Positions 46,407 through 58,290 of a stretch of DNA of 64,000 nt are shown piece after piece. Under the pieces are notes generated by a model. It was not told the DNA's origin and ran no database searches. It was given only the letters and a program-made list of their open reading frames with translations. The DNA comes from Cervus elaphus (Eukaryota; Chordata; Mammalia; Artiodactyla; Cervidae): assembly GCF_910594005.1 (NCBI RefSeq), contig NC_057841.1, positions 12,881,001-12,945,000 of the forward strand. Reading direction: 5' to 3'. Both the position numbers and the translations under genes were made by a program. Each line of letters begins with the position of its first letter. Within the stretch, counting starts at the first letter, position 1.

Positions 46407-46555
46407 GTGCTATGCCACTTCAGTCACTTCTAACTCTTTGGAACCCTATGGACTATAACCCATTAAGTTCCTCTGTCCATGGGGATTCTCTAGGCAAGAA
46501 TACTGAAGTAGGTTGCCAAGCCCTCTTCCAGGGATCAAACCCACATCTCTTATGT
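46407..46555 (-). mobile_element. Truncated Bov-tA at the L1 5' edge
   Basis: 'cacttcagtcacttctaact', 'cctctgtccatggggattct', 'aatactgaagtaggttgcca', 'gggatcaaacccacatctct'. The end of the tRNA-like head is missing. A 10-bp exact TSD brackets it. Confidence 0.93.
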
Positions 46556-46699
46556 CTAATCACACACCTATGGTCAGTTAATCTACAACAAAGGAGGCAA
46601 GAATATATGATGGAGAAAACAGTGTCTTCCATAAGTGGTGCTGGGAAAACTGGAGAGCTGCATGTAAAAGAATGAAATTAGAACATTCTCTAACACCAT

Positions 46700-46902
46700 G
46701 AATGCATGGAAAGTTGCTTCAGTCAGGTCTGACTCTTTGCCACCCTGTGGACCATAGCCCACCAGGCTCCCCCGTCCATGGGATTCTCCAGGCAAGTGGG
46801 TTACTATGCCCTCCTCCAGGGGGTCTTCCCAACTCAGGGACTGAACCCAGGCCTCTTAGTCTCCTGCACTAGCAGACGGGTTCTTTACCACTAGTGCCAC
46901 CT
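46700..46902 (-). mobile_element. Bov-tA SINE inside L1
   Basis: 'gttgcttcagtcaggtctga', 'agcccaccaggctcccccgt', 'cctcctccagggggtcttcc', head 'cgggttctttaccactagtg'. L1 sequence resumes at 'actcaaaacggattaaagcc'. Confidence 0.94.
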
Positions 46903-47242
46903 GGACTCAAAACGGATTAAAGCCCTAACTGTAAGCCCTGATACTATAGAACCCTTAAAAGAAAACACAGGCAGAACACTCTGACATAAATCACAGCAAG
47001 ATCTTTTTTGATTCACCACTGAAAATAATGAAAATCAAAAAACCAAACAGGATCTAGTTAAACTTACAAGGTTTTACATAGCAAAGGAAAAAATAAGCAA
47101 TAAAGACACAACCCACAAAGTGGGAGAAAATATTTACACATGATAGGATGAACAAAAGATTAATCTCCAAAACATACAAACAGCTTATGTACCTCCAGAG
47201 CAAAAAAATAAAAAATGGGGAGAAGATCTAAATAGACATCCC

Positions 47243-47496
47243 TCTAAAGAACAGCATGTATACTATCTATGGTGAAACAGATCACTAGCCCAGGTGGGAT
47301 GCATGAGACAAGTGCTCCGGCCTGGTGCACTGGGAAGACCCAGAGGAATCGGGTGGAGAGGGAGATGGGAGGGGGGAACGGGATGGGGAATAAGTGTAAA
47401 TCTATGGCTGATTCATATCAATGTATGACAAAACCCACTGAAATGTTGTGAAGTAATTAGCCTCCAACTAATAAAAAAATTAAAAAAAAAAAAAAA
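47243..47496 (+). mobile_element. Young ruminant L1 3' end inside older L1
   Basis: 'gtgaaacagatcactagccc', 'gggatgcatgagacaagtgc', 'ggtgcactgggaagacccag', 'gacaaaacccactgaaatgt', 'gtaattagcctccaactaat', and an A15 tail ending at 47496. Older L1 flanks both sides ('aaatagacatccctctaaag' / 'gaagacatacagatggccaa'). Confidence 0.94.
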
Positions 47497-48048
47497 GAAG
47501 ACATACAGATGGCCAAAAAGTAAGTACATGAAAAGATGCTCAACATCTCTAATTATTAGAGAATGCAAATCAAAATGACCACAAGGCATCACCTTGTACT
47601 ATTCAAAATGGCCATCATCAAAAATTCTACCAACACTAAATGCTGGAGAGGGTATAGAGCAAAGGGAACCCCCTACACTGTTGACGGAAATGTAAACTGG
47701 TGCAGCCACTATGGCGATCAGAATGTAGTTTCCTTAAGAAACTAAAAACAGATCTACCATCTGATGAAACAATCCTACTCTCAGGCATATATCCAGAGAA
47801 AGTGATATTTTGAAAAATTCATGCACCCCAATGTTCACTGCGGCACTAATTACAATAATCAAGACATGGAAGTAACCTAAATGTCTGTAGATAGATGAAT
47901 GGATAAATAAGATGTGGTACATATGTACAATGGAATATTACTGAGGCATAAAAAGGAGTGACATAATGCCATTTGCAGCAATATGGATAGATCTAGAGAT
48001 GATCATATTAAGTGAAGTAAGACAAAGACAACTATCCTATGGTATCAC

Positions 48049-48084
48049 TTGTATGTGGAATCTAAAAAATGATTCCACATACAA
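48049..48084. repeat. 14-bp inverted repeat, 8-bp loop
   Basis: ttgtatgtggaatc (48049-48062) and its exact reverse complement gattccacatacaa (48071-48084) surround taaaaaat. Other L1 copies lack the second arm, so the arm is an extra, templated insertion. Confidence 0.9.
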
Positions 48085-48390
48085 ATGATTATACTACAAA
48101 TGAACTTATTTACAAAATAAAAAAGACAGTCCTAGAAAACACACTTATGGTTACCAGAGGGGGCAGGGATAAATTAGGTTGGAATTAACATATTTATCCT
48201 ATTATATATAAAATAGATAATCAACAAGGACCTACTGTATAGCACAGGGAACTCCATTCTGTAGAACCTATATGGGAAAAGAATCTGGAAAAGAACAGAA
48301 GATATATGTATATGTGTAACTGAGTCACTTTGCTGTATACCAGAAACACAACATTTAAGTCAAATATGCTCCAATATAAGATTTTTTAAA

Positions 48391-48566
48391 AGTGAAAATA
48401 ATCTAATTAAAAAATAAAATCTCTATCAAATAAAAGTTACAGAAGTTATTTTCCTCATTCACAATTATAAATTCTGATATTAAGTAAGAAACAAACTGTT
48501 GATTAAGGTCTTCTGACATTTACTCTGTTCTTAGGCATAATATATGAGAGAACATATATTGTTGTG
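48391..48566. other. Spacer between L1 and BovB
   Basis: AT-rich DNA with nothing recognised. Confidence 0.5.
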
Positions 48567-49883
48567 ATCCCAAAGAAAGGCAATGCCAGAGAATGCTCAG
48601 ACTAGTGCATAACTGCACTCATCTCACATGTTAGTAAGGTAATGCTCAAAATTCTCCAAGCCAGGCTTCAGCAATATGTGAACTGTGAACTTCCAGATAT
48701 TCAAGCTGGTTTTAGAAAAGGCAGAGGAACCAGAAATCAAGTTGCCAACATTCGCTGGATCATCGAAAAAGCAAGAGTTCCAGAAAAACATCTATTTCTG
48801 CTTTATTGACTATGCCAAAGCCTTTGACTGTGTGGATCACAGTAAACTGTGGAAAATTCTAAAAGAGATGGGCATACCAGACCACCTGACCTGCCCCTTG
48901 AGAAACTATGAAGGTCAGGAAGCAACATTTGGAACTGGACATGGAACAACAGACTGGTTCCAAATATAAAAAGGAGTATGTCAAGGCTGTATATTGTCAC
49001 CCTGCTTATTTAACTTATATGCAGAGTACATTATGAGAAATGCTGGACTGGATGAAGCACAAGCTGGAATCAAGATTGCCGGGAGAAATATCAATAACCT
49101 CAGATATGCAGATGACACCACCCTTGTGGCAGAAAGTGAAGAACTAAAGAGCCTCTTGATGAAAGTGAAAGAGGAGAGTGAAAAAGTTGGCTTAAAGCTC
49201 AACATTCAGAAAACTAAGATCATGGCATCTGGTCCCATCACTTCATGGCAAATAGATGGGGAAACAGTGGAAACAGTGACTGACTTTATATTTTTGGGCT
49301 CCAAAATCACTGCGGATGGTGATTGCAGCCATGAAATTAAAAGACACTTACTCCTTGGAAGGAAAGTTATGACCAACCTAGATAGCATATTAAAAAGCAG
49401 AGACATTACTTTGTCAACAAAGGTCTGTCTAGTCAAGGCTATGGTTTTTCCAGTGGTCATGTATGGATGTGAGAGATGGACTATAAAGAAAGCTGAGTGC
49501 CGAAGAATTGATGCTTTTGAACTGTGGTGTTGGAGAAGACTCTTGGGAGTCCCTTGGACTGCAAGGAGATCCAACCAGTCCATCCTAAAGGAGATCAGTC
49601 CTGGGTGTTCATTGGAAGGACTGATGCTGAAGCTGAAATTCCAATACTTTGACCACCTGATGCGAAGACCTGACTCATTTGAAAAGACCCTGATTTTGGG
49701 AAAGATTGAAGGCAGGAGGAGAAGGGGATGACAGAAGATGAGACGGTTGGATGGCATCACCAACTCAATGGGCATGAGTTTGGGTGGACTCCAGGAGTTG
49801 GTGATGGGACAGGGAGGCCTGGCATGCTGCAGTTCATGGGGTTGCAAAGAGGCGGACACGACTGAGTGACTGAACTGAACTGA
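48567..49883 (+). mobile_element. BovB, 1.3 kb, best-preserved copy
   Basis: It starts inside the RT region ('atcccaaagaaaggcaatgc', 'aagccaggcttcagcaatat') and runs to the complete tail ('gcggacacgactgagtgact', 'gaactgaactga'). The 5' endonuclease part is missing. Divergence appears low relative to the other copies in the window. Confidence 0.97.
48685..49731 (+). pseudogene. BovB reverse-transcriptase ORF remnant
   Basis: Two pieces in the same frame. Piece 1 (48685-48969): after a 2-bp deletion near 48777 shifted its start, residues 40-48 read FIDYAKAFD, the RT palm motif with the first catalytic Asp. A stop at 48967 breaks it. Piece 2 (48994-49731, 245 codons) has SPCLFNLYAEY, then YADD at residues 38-41 (catalytic Asp pair), and the C-terminal part with WCWRRLLGVPW. 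A CGA-to-TGA change ends it at 49731, and a further shift follows. The apparent starts are only frame edges. RTE-type proteins are about 1,000 residues with an N-terminal endonuclease; this is a dead fragment. Confidence 0.93.
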
Positions 49884-50174
49884 TATTTTTGTGAAGAACA
49901 AATAAAAGCGTCTTTTTGTTAAAAAAAATACTGCTATCTCTGTTTACCTTTACCCTTGATATTAACCTTCTTAAACTAAATTATAATAGTTATCTGTATC
50001 TCTCAGAGACTGTGAGCTTCTTGTAACTGCTGCATACATATATACTTTCGCTGTCCCCACTTGGGCAGCAGATCCCATCCTCTTTCACCTACTCAAGGGC
50101 ACACATACTTTCATCAATACAGGGTGCACTCTCATATATTATCCTGTTTTTTCTTTTTGTTTTTTTTCTATTTA
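49884..50174. other. Unassigned DNA
   Basis: Nothing recognised. Confidence 0.5.
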
Positions 50175-50500
50175 GTCATTCTCATCAGGGACTTTGTACT
50201 CACTGTTCCTTTTTCCTGGAACCTCCATTCAACAGTTACCTAGATGATTAACTTTCATTAACATCTTCCATGTATTTATTCAAATCTGAGGCCAGACATC
50301 ATATTTAATATTGCAGCCTGCACCAAAAGCAAGAAAACATATTTTTTTTCCAGGAGTCATATGATTTATATATGAATTGTCTTGGTCTCTCTCCATTTGA
50401 ATGAAAATTCCTTGTAGAAGGGATATTCATTTTTTTCATGTATAGATTTCAAGTGCTTAGAATAGTGTTTGCGTGTTTAAAAAAAAGAATAAATTGATGC
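50175..50500 (+). mobile_element. L2 LINE 3' end
   Basis: 'gggactttgtactcactgtt', 'cctttttcctggaacctcca' and later 'gaaaattccttgtagaaggg', 'gtgcttagaatagtgtttgc' follow the L2 3' UTR in sense order. The intermediate part is diverged. Confidence 0.72.
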
Positions 50501-51191
50501 TGCATAGGCGGCTAAAGCAGCAGATGCCCTTCTACTTTTGTTAAATGTCTTTGCCAAGAAAGACCATAATTTGCAAATTCTATAGCCATGGTGTCCTGAA
50601 ACTTCCATATGACAGATAAATTCAGTTCAATATTTACTGCTGAGTACATAATAACTGCATTGTTCCAATTGCTTCTCTGGTAAGGCCCCAACCAGTCTGG
50701 CCAAAATCTGGGTAGATTCCCCAAAATTTACAATTCAAGAAAAATATGCTTAAACCATGTAAAAAAGCTGATCAAAACGGCAATATAATAAGGTCTGGTC
50801 ATAATCTAAGACTTGGTAATATGGAGACAGTGATTTCAACAAAAAGGACTTGCAATTTATGTAAACTGTTTATCTCCATCATTGAAAAGAGAGGAAAATG
50901 AAACAATGACTAGAAAAGGAAAGCCTGTTAGATGCAGCAGACAACAGCTGATAGACCCATTTTTATTTTTACTATAAATCCTTACCTAAATCTAACTGGA
51001 AATGAATGATAATCAGTTTTGATTCATCTTTCCATTAGTAATGGAGCAGGAGCCATTCCTGTTACTGAAGTGACATGTTTAGTATTGGGTCTTCTGGCCA
51101 GTCAGCTCCAGGGCATCCATGGTGAGATGTCCTCATAAACTCTCAAGTTCAGGATTTGATTAAGGTAATGAAGGATGCCACAAATTCACGT
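50501..51191. other. Unassigned DNA
   Basis: Nothing recognised; a 70-codon minus frame at 50512-50724 has no motif. Confidence 0.5.
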
Positions 51192-51197
51192 TAAGTG

Positions 51198-51410
51198 TTG
51201 TTGCTGTTCAATAGCTAAGTCATGTCCGACTTTTTGTTGGTGGGACTATAGCCCACCAACCTCCTCTCTCCATGGAGTTTTCCAAGCAAGAACACTGGAG
51301 TGGGTTGCCATTTCCTTCTCCAGGGGGCCCTCCTGCACCAGGGACTGAACTTGCGTCTCCAGCAATGGCAAACGGATTCTTTTACCACTGAGCCACCAGG
51401 GGGGCCCTCA
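51198..51410 (-). mobile_element. Bov-tA SINE
   Basis: 'ttgttgctgttcaatagcta', 'aagtcatgtccgactttttg', 'gagtgggttgccatttcctt', 'caccagggactgaacttgcg', head 'ttaccactgagccaccaggg'. taagtg at 51192-51197 and 51413-51418 may be the TSD. Confidence 0.95.
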
Positions 51411-51418
51411 GGTAAGTG

Positions 51419-52300
51419 ACCTGTTAATAAATTCCCTGAACTCAACTCATGGAGTGAAGAGTCTTTGTAAGGAATAAGTGAGCACAACTTGCTGACTGTA
51501 AGTGATTAATACAGACTAATTTTCCAGATATTTTTCATTGGAACTGAAATATTCTAAACCACTTAAGGAATATACCACAATATGCTGTTTACCTAGGGGA
51601 AAAAAGATCAAAATCAATAGGAACATTTTATTGAAACTTCTTGGTGATCTCTGATGGAAAGTGGTTGTTGCCTTTTGAGAAGTTTGCTAAGTATATAGCT
51701 TATGTTACATAATTCTACATATTTTTCAATATCAGAATTAATTTCAAGTTACAAAATATTGCTACCTATATGAAAATGATGAAATGATTTATTGCCTACT
51801 AGATCATTGTTAAATGTTTTAAAAATGTGAAACAAGTAAGCTGTGCATTAATGTAATTGTTGAAATAATTTGTTGAACTTGAGGTCTGTAAACTATAAAT
51901 TTGGTAATGAGGTAAAGTAACAGTACAATTGCTCTAGGGTTCACAAAACTAGTATATCTCAAGTGAATAACAATTAAACTCTTTAGAGCAAAAGGAATGT
52001 TCACTTTTAAGTGACCAGTTCAACTGAGTAATTTGATAAAGTGAAACATGGTTCAGATGTGAGAGATTACCATTTTATGGAAACTATATTTTGGGAAACC
52101 TGGAGACAGTTTCTCTAAGTGGATCTTACAGTGAATGAAAGATAAAAATTTTATTCCCAGTAATTTAAATCAGTTGCTTTCCCCAAAGGCTTTATTGTCA
52201 TCTTAGTGACAAAAGCAAACAGACAAAAAAAAAAATCCAAAAATACCTACCAAGCCAGAATAATTTACCAATTGACTATATTTTCTTCTTTGGGGGAACA
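51419..52300. other. Unassigned AT-rich DNA
   Basis: Nothing recognised. Confidence 0.5.
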
Positions 52301-52309
52301 CGTGTGGAT

Positions 52310-53905
52310 ATATCTGTGAAAAACTCAACATTCTTAGCAACAACAGAAGTATAAAAACAGTAATAGAGTTAGACAAGAAGAATAAATGTGGAGAACTGAC
52401 ACTTTCTGAATTCAGTACTTACTAAAACTGTAGTAATCAAGACAATGCAGAAGGATAGACATTTAGGTCAGCGGAATAAAAGTATATCAAGAGTCCAGAA
52501 AAAAAGGATTACATTTAGGGTCAACTGGATTTTGACAAGAGTGTCAAGATATTTCAATGGGATAAAGAATTATCTTTTCAACAAATAGTTCCAGGACAAC
52601 TAGATAGTCACAAGCATAAATTTGAAGTCAAACTCCTATCTCACCTCAGTTAAAAAAATTAACTCAAACAGGCTTCTCTAATGGCTCAGCAGTAAAAGAA
52701 GCCACCTACGATTCAGGAGACAAGGGTTTGATCCCTGGGTCAGGAAGATCCCCTGGAGAAGAAAATGGCAACCCACTCTACTATTTTTGCCTGGAAAATC
52801 CATGGACAGAGGAGCCCGGTGGGCTACAGTCCATGGGGTTGCAAAAGAGTTGGATATGACTTAATGACTAGTAATAAACAACAACAGGTCTAAATGAGTC
52901 ATAGACCTAAATATAAAATCTAAAACTGTAAAATGCTAGGAAAACAGGGTAGTACATCTACAGGGCATTGAACTATTCAATCTTCTTTTACACAAAACAC
53001 CATGAGCACAAGCAACAAGAGGAAAAAATAAACTGGACTTGATTAAATTATTTCTAAAAGTTTCAAATGAAACTATCAAGAAGTTGAAAAGATAATATAA
53101 ATAACAGAAAATATTTATAAATCATGTATCTGAGAAGGGGCTTACATTTAGAATATACAAACAAAAGTCAATTTTTTTAAAAATGGGCAAAGAACCTGAA
53201 TATAAATTGTTCCCAAGAAAATCTACAAATAACCAAAAGTCATTAAGGAAATTCAAATCAAAACCACAATAAGATAACACTTCACTTCCATGAGGTTGGC
53301 GTAATAAATAAAAGATGAATTCTGATAAGTGGTGGTGAGAATGTAAAGAAATTGGAACCCTCAAACATTGCTTGTGAGAATGTAAAATGGCACAGTGACT
53401 TTGGAAAAAAGTTTGGTGGGCCTTAAAAATGTAAACACAGTTACTATATGATACAGCAATTCCAAAGGAAATAAAAATGTACATTTACACCAAAGCTTGT
53501 AAATAAATGTTCATAGTAGCATTATTTCATGGTAGCCAAGGGGTACAGCAACCGATATACTTATCATCTGAAAAAGGAAAAGCTGTAGTATAGCCATACA
53601 AAAAGGAAGTATTGATCTGTGCTACAATATGGATGAACTTTGAAGACATTAGGCAAAGTGAGAGGAGTCGATTACAAAGGCCATCTATTCTATGACTCTA
53701 TGGAGTGTCTAAAACTCCACAGAGAGAGAGAGTAGACTAGTGATTGCCAAGGGCTGGGGATAAAGAGAAGATGGGGAATGACTGATAATGGAAAGCTGGA
53801 TTATAGTAATTGTTAGACAACTCTATGATTTACTAAAAGCCATGAATTGAACACTTCAATGTATAATTTTATGGTATATAAATTAGATCTCAAAAATGTT
53901 AAAAT
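52310..53905 (+). mobile_element. Old mammalian L1 (L1M), plus strand, split by Bov-tA
   Basis: ORF2 to 3' UTR in order: 'ctgtagtaatcaagacaatg', 'ggtcaactggattttgacaa', then after the SINE 'acacaaaacaccatgagcac', 'ggcaaagaacctgaatataa', 'caaatcaaaaccacaataag', 'gaaattggaaccctcaaaca', 'gctacaatatggatgaactt', 'gattgccaagggctgggga', and the UTR end 'aattttatggtatataaatt'. No intact frame. Confidence 0.88.
52669..52885 (+). mobile_element. Bov-tA SINE inside L1M
   Basis: 'aggcttctctaatggctcag', 'gtttgatccctgggtcagga', 'agatcccctggagaagaaaa', 'tacagtccatggggttgcaa'. L1M continues on both sides. Confidence 0.95.
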
Positions 53906-56900
53906 AGACAATAAGAGTAAATATGGCATATTCCCATTGCTGTAATATTTATAAAAATTAATTTATAAAATTATATTAATTATGAAATTAATTCTAGGGT
54001 AGCTATAATAGAAGCCAATTGAATATATCCAGTAATTCCAGATCTCTTAAGAATGTTATCTTAAATAACTATATCACTTGAATCTAGAATATTTCATTGC
54101 TTTACCTCTAAATAATGAACTTTTGAAATATTCAAGAATTGGATGGACTTGATGCCTTAAAAGTCTAATAGTTACTGGCACTGCTTGAAGATGTATTGAC
54201 CTACATAATCTTATGTGACTATTTATTTATATACAAAGCATTCTATTAAACAGTTGATTTTAGCTCAGTTATTTTTCTTTTCAATAAATTAAAGCCACAT
54301 GATGGTCAGTGAGAGCTAAGCGTTTGGCATCCTACAAGGCTGATGAGTCTTAATTTATGCCCTGAGGGACTAATTCTGAGAATTTGTTCAGAGTACCATA
54401 GCAACTGCAGAATCAAAGCCATGATATTATGTGACAAATTTGTAGTTGAGAGAAAACTACAGGATTCCACTGGATCACCTGGGGCAGAAATATTACAAGT
54501 GTTTACCGTGTAGCATCTTGATAAGGGAGACTTAATTGGTGTTAATTTTATCCAAATTACAGACAACTATAGAGCATCTCTTTCCATAGAGTGGAACAGT
54601 CTCATCAAAATGTGTGACAAAACACTAAGGGTATTTAATTTGTAAGCAGTATCTCACAAGGGTTTTGATATGGATCTTTATTAAAACTGACTTCAAGTTG
54701 CATTAACCTGACCAATATCTAATATGCACAGAGAATAATAATATCTTGTCTAACAACAAAGGAAGACAAAACATTGTCACGTAATATTAATTTTCATGAC
54801 AACAGTGCTTGTATTGGATCAGCGTCTTGATGTATATATTTCCCACTTTCCTCTTTGAGAATCTCAACAGCTGAAAACATTATAAAAGTACCCAGGGAGC
54901 CAACAGTCCTTCCTTCCCTGTTGTAAGTTACTTAATTAACACACAACAGATGTCTACTTTCAGAAGGAAGCTTTTCAAGAGCAGTGGACTATGTGCCTAT
55001 TTGCCCTTGGGTATTGGAGTGAATTCCAGCATCATGAAACTTAATGAATAAATGAAATTGCCATTTTTATCCCAAGTTTTAATCTCTTATCACAGGTATA
55101 GAATCAGCAGGTTTAAATCCCAACTAATATTGAATATGGGTACAAAAATACAATTATTCCTCATTATTTTAACTGAAAGAAAAGGAAATTGCAGAAACAT
55201 CAGTTATAGAAATGCAAAGATGAAATGTGATTAGAACTGGAGAACTCTTAAAGTAATATAAGCATTAAGAACAAGAGAATTCAGTACAAAACCACTCAAT
55301 TTTACCTAACATCGTTTGAAACCTCTTTATACTCAAGCAATTTAGCCCACTTGAAACAGTGCCTGCCACCCTATCGGCCACATATACTGCTGACAATATA
55401 CTAGTAGTCAGAGAAATCTGTTTCTATTAATACAAATGTGTGGTGAGACCTTCATGAAACAAAGGAAATAACAGCCTTATAAAAAAAGCCACATGACTTC
55501 TATCCAAAAAACCCCAAATGAAGAAAAACTTAGAAATTAATGGAACATTTAAAAACCAGCAAGTACTCTTGGTTAATTGATTACAACTCAGGTTCAAACT
55601 CTTATTAAAAATAATTAGATACCAAAAATTAGAAAGAGAAACAATGCTATTTCAAAATGAAGTTTAAGTAGAAAAGAAAAAGCCTTCAAGAAGATGTTTT
55701 ATAAAGACTACAAAAATATAGTAAGATTTATAAATTAAGAGGAGAAAACAAGTGATATTTTAATTGCTAAACCGAAAGACTTCATTTTCCACAGAGGATA
55801 GGGAGAGTATCATAATCTGATAATCAGTTTTGCTAATTTAGAAGAAAACGTCTAAGTGTCTGAAATGGACCACAAGGACTAGAGAGATAACTATAATGAT
55901 AAAAGCAAGTAATGTTTTCCTCTATGATACAAACACCTTTCCAGATTACAAGTTTTCCAAAAAGACAAAAATGTATGGAGAGGAAGTTACTTATCCTGAA
56001 ACTTCCCTAAGAATGAAACCAGTTCACCAATACACACCTAACTATATGGACCATGTTCCTGGCATAGAAAATAAGACCAAACAAATGAAATCCTTCTTTA
56101 ATAAGATTCAAATAAAAAACTCTATAATTAAAATATATACTCTTCCATTAAGGGAAGATACAAGCTGACTAGGGCATGAACTTCTGCATACATTACCTAT
56201 AAACATGGTTATTAGCCCCTTCTTATGAAAGTGTCAAAGAACTAGAAGAGATTCCAAAAGTGCAGTGTTTCTAAAAATATTTCTGAAACAGAAATGGACA
56301 CCTCATTATTTGTTGAATTACATTTAAGTTTCTGAGTTCCAAACTTCTGCAATTGCCTGTATTACAATTTTGGTTTATTTTGTAACTGAACCAACAACCA
56401 TATCGTTCCAGAAATTGCTTCACCAAGAAACTTTAATTTTGTCTGAATAATTTTGATGACTATTATCTAAAATAATCCACAGTTACAGCAGTAGCTGAAC
56501 TGTTTAACATAAGAAAAAAGATTAATGGCACATCAGGATAAGTGTTTCAGACATAGGAAAATATTGTATTTTGTGTATTTCCTAGTAAAAAAATAAATTT
56601 ATGATCAACTTAGCTTCAGAGTGATGGTAGGGAAGTAACTATTTAAATAACAGCAAGGAATAAATACATGGAAATGTAGTCATGATTTACAAAACTTATA
56701 CAATACTGAAATAAAGACAACATTTCTTCCATTAAATAGTAAGTAGAATGAAGTTAGCAGACTTTGATTGCAATGCATCATTACCACCATGGCCTTAGTA
56801 ATACTACAAGTCAGTGGGGACTTACTGGTAGTGATGGAATACAGGTGGGGAACCAATATTTAAGGCACGTTTCTTAAAACAATATTCTGATTCTGTACAT

Positions 56901-57050
56901 ACGAAAACCAGTGACACAGTAGTAAGCATTCCTTCACTAGAGTAACACTGAGATTCCAGATTTTCAAAAAATTTTTTTCACCTTTCTTTGAATAGAATCA
57001 CTGCCTACCATCTGAGTCACTAAAACCAACTTTAAACAGTTTTGCTCTCT
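53906..57050. other. Unassigned AT-rich DNA
   Basis: The longest stretch without a repeat that I can name, about 3.1 kb. Frames of 86 codons (minus, 54306-54566) and 90 codons (plus, 55896-56168) lack motifs, splice context and unusual composition. It could be single-copy DNA or very old repeats. Confidence 0.45.
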
Positions 57051-57613
57051 CAATCACTGCAGATGCTGACTGCAGCATGAAATTAAAAGACGCTTGCTCC
57101 TTGGAAGCGTTACGACCAACCTAGACAGCATATTAAAAAGTAGAGACATTACTCTGCCAACAAATCAAAGCTATGGTTTTTCCAGTAGTTATGTATGATG
57201 TGAGAGTTGGACCATAAAGAAAGTTGAGCACCAAAGAATTGATGATTTTGAACTGTGGGGTTGGAGAAGACTCTTGAGAGTCCCTTGGACTGTAGGGAGA
57301 TCCAAGCAGTCCATCCTAAAGGAAGTCAGTCCTGAATATTCATTGGAAGGACTGATGCTGAAGCTGAAACTCCAATACTTTGGCCACCTGATGCAAAGAA
57401 CTGACTTATTTGAAAAGACCCTGATGCTGGGAAAGATTGAAGGCAGGAGGAGAAGGGGACGACAGAGGATGAGATGGTTGGATGGCATCACCCACTCAAT
57501 GGACAAGAGTTGAGTAAACTCGGGGAGTTGGTGATGGACAAGGAGGCCTAGCATGCTGCAGCCCATGGGGTCACAGAGTCGGACATGACTGAGACACTGA
57601 ACTGAACTGAACT
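57051..57613 (+). mobile_element. BovB 3' fragment
   Basis: 'caatcactgcagatgctgac', 'gacgcttgctccttggaagc', 'ggagaagactcttgagagtc', 'agctgaaactccaatacttt', 'gacatgactgagacactgaa', then ctgaactgaact. Small deletions break every frame. Confidence 0.95.
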
Positions 57614-57624
57614 CACCATTTATA

Positions 57625-57706
57625 GTGTGGTGGTGGTGGTGGTTTAGTCGCTACGTCATGTCTGACTCGTGCAACCCCATGGACTGGAGCCTGCTAGGCT
57701 CCTCTC
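57625..57706 (-). mobile_element. Bov-A fragment with (GTG)n
   Basis: A short (GTG)n run (57625-57643) leads into 'ttagtcgctacgtcatgtct', 'gcaaccccatggactggagc', 'ctgctaggctcctct'. Only the BovB-like outer part of a Bov-A SINE remains. Confidence 0.88.
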
Positions 57707-57819
57707 AGTACAAAGTCACTTTACAATCCCTAAGATTCTTACATGCTAAAAATCTACAAAGTCTGTAGTCAAATATTTCTAAGTCTTAGGTTAAGACACA
57801 TGCAGAGCTGAAGACATGA

Positions 57820-58190
57820 AAACAAGTTTGAGATCAGGAAGCAGAGCAGAAGGTGAAATCCAAGAAACACTGATTTTTCTAGAAGCCCGGAGAGTAAGTT
57901 ACTTTAAGAATGGGATTGATTGTGTCAAATTACTATGATATTTTGAGAAAGATGGAACCCAAGAATGGAGCTCTGGCTTTAAAAATATGGAGCACATTTG
58001 TGACCTTGACAAGTCTGCATTAGTAAAGACGCAGAGATCAAAAGTATCACTGTTATGATTAGAGAGAGAATGAAGGCTCTGGAGATAAGTTAATATCATA
58101 CATCTCTTTCAAGGATTTGCTGTAAATGGCGGGAGTAAAATTTAATAGTGGCAGCAATGAGGTATGTAAAGGAAATTGGTTTATTTTAAA
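57820..58190. other. Possible ancient repeat, unassigned
   Basis: Purine-rich, with 'catttgtgaccttgacaagt' and 'catctctttcaaggatttgc' blocks that recall old mammalian LINE/MIR-age repeats. Too diverged for a firm name. Confidence 0.3.
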
Positions 58191-58290
58191 CATTATATAC
58201 ATAAAATATACATACATATGTATATACATGTGAATGTGTGTGTGTGTATATATATGTATATATGTAATCTATTATATATAGGTATATATA
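58191..58290. repeat. (TA)/(TG)/(TACA) low-complexity tract
   Basis: Alternating tacatacatatg, gtgtgtgtgtgtatatata and tatatatgtatatatg segments over about 100 bp. Confidence 0.85.

Larger units (their letters stand above)
46561..48390 (+). mobile_element. L1, plus strand, carrying a Bov-tA and a younger L1
   Basis: L1 ORF2 C-terminal region and 3' UTR in pieces: 46561-46699 ('cacctatggtcagttaatct'), 46903-47242 ('aatcacagcaagatcttttt') and 47497-48390 ('catacagatggccaaaaagt', 'gctggagagggtatagagca', 'caatggaatattactgaggc', 'ggacctactgtatagcacag'). It is 5'-truncated at the cacctatggtc point. All frames are interrupted. Confidence 0.92.

Noticed and set aside
49206..49901. 231-codon minus frame
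   Set aside because: Antisense shadow of the BovB RT frame at 48994-49731.
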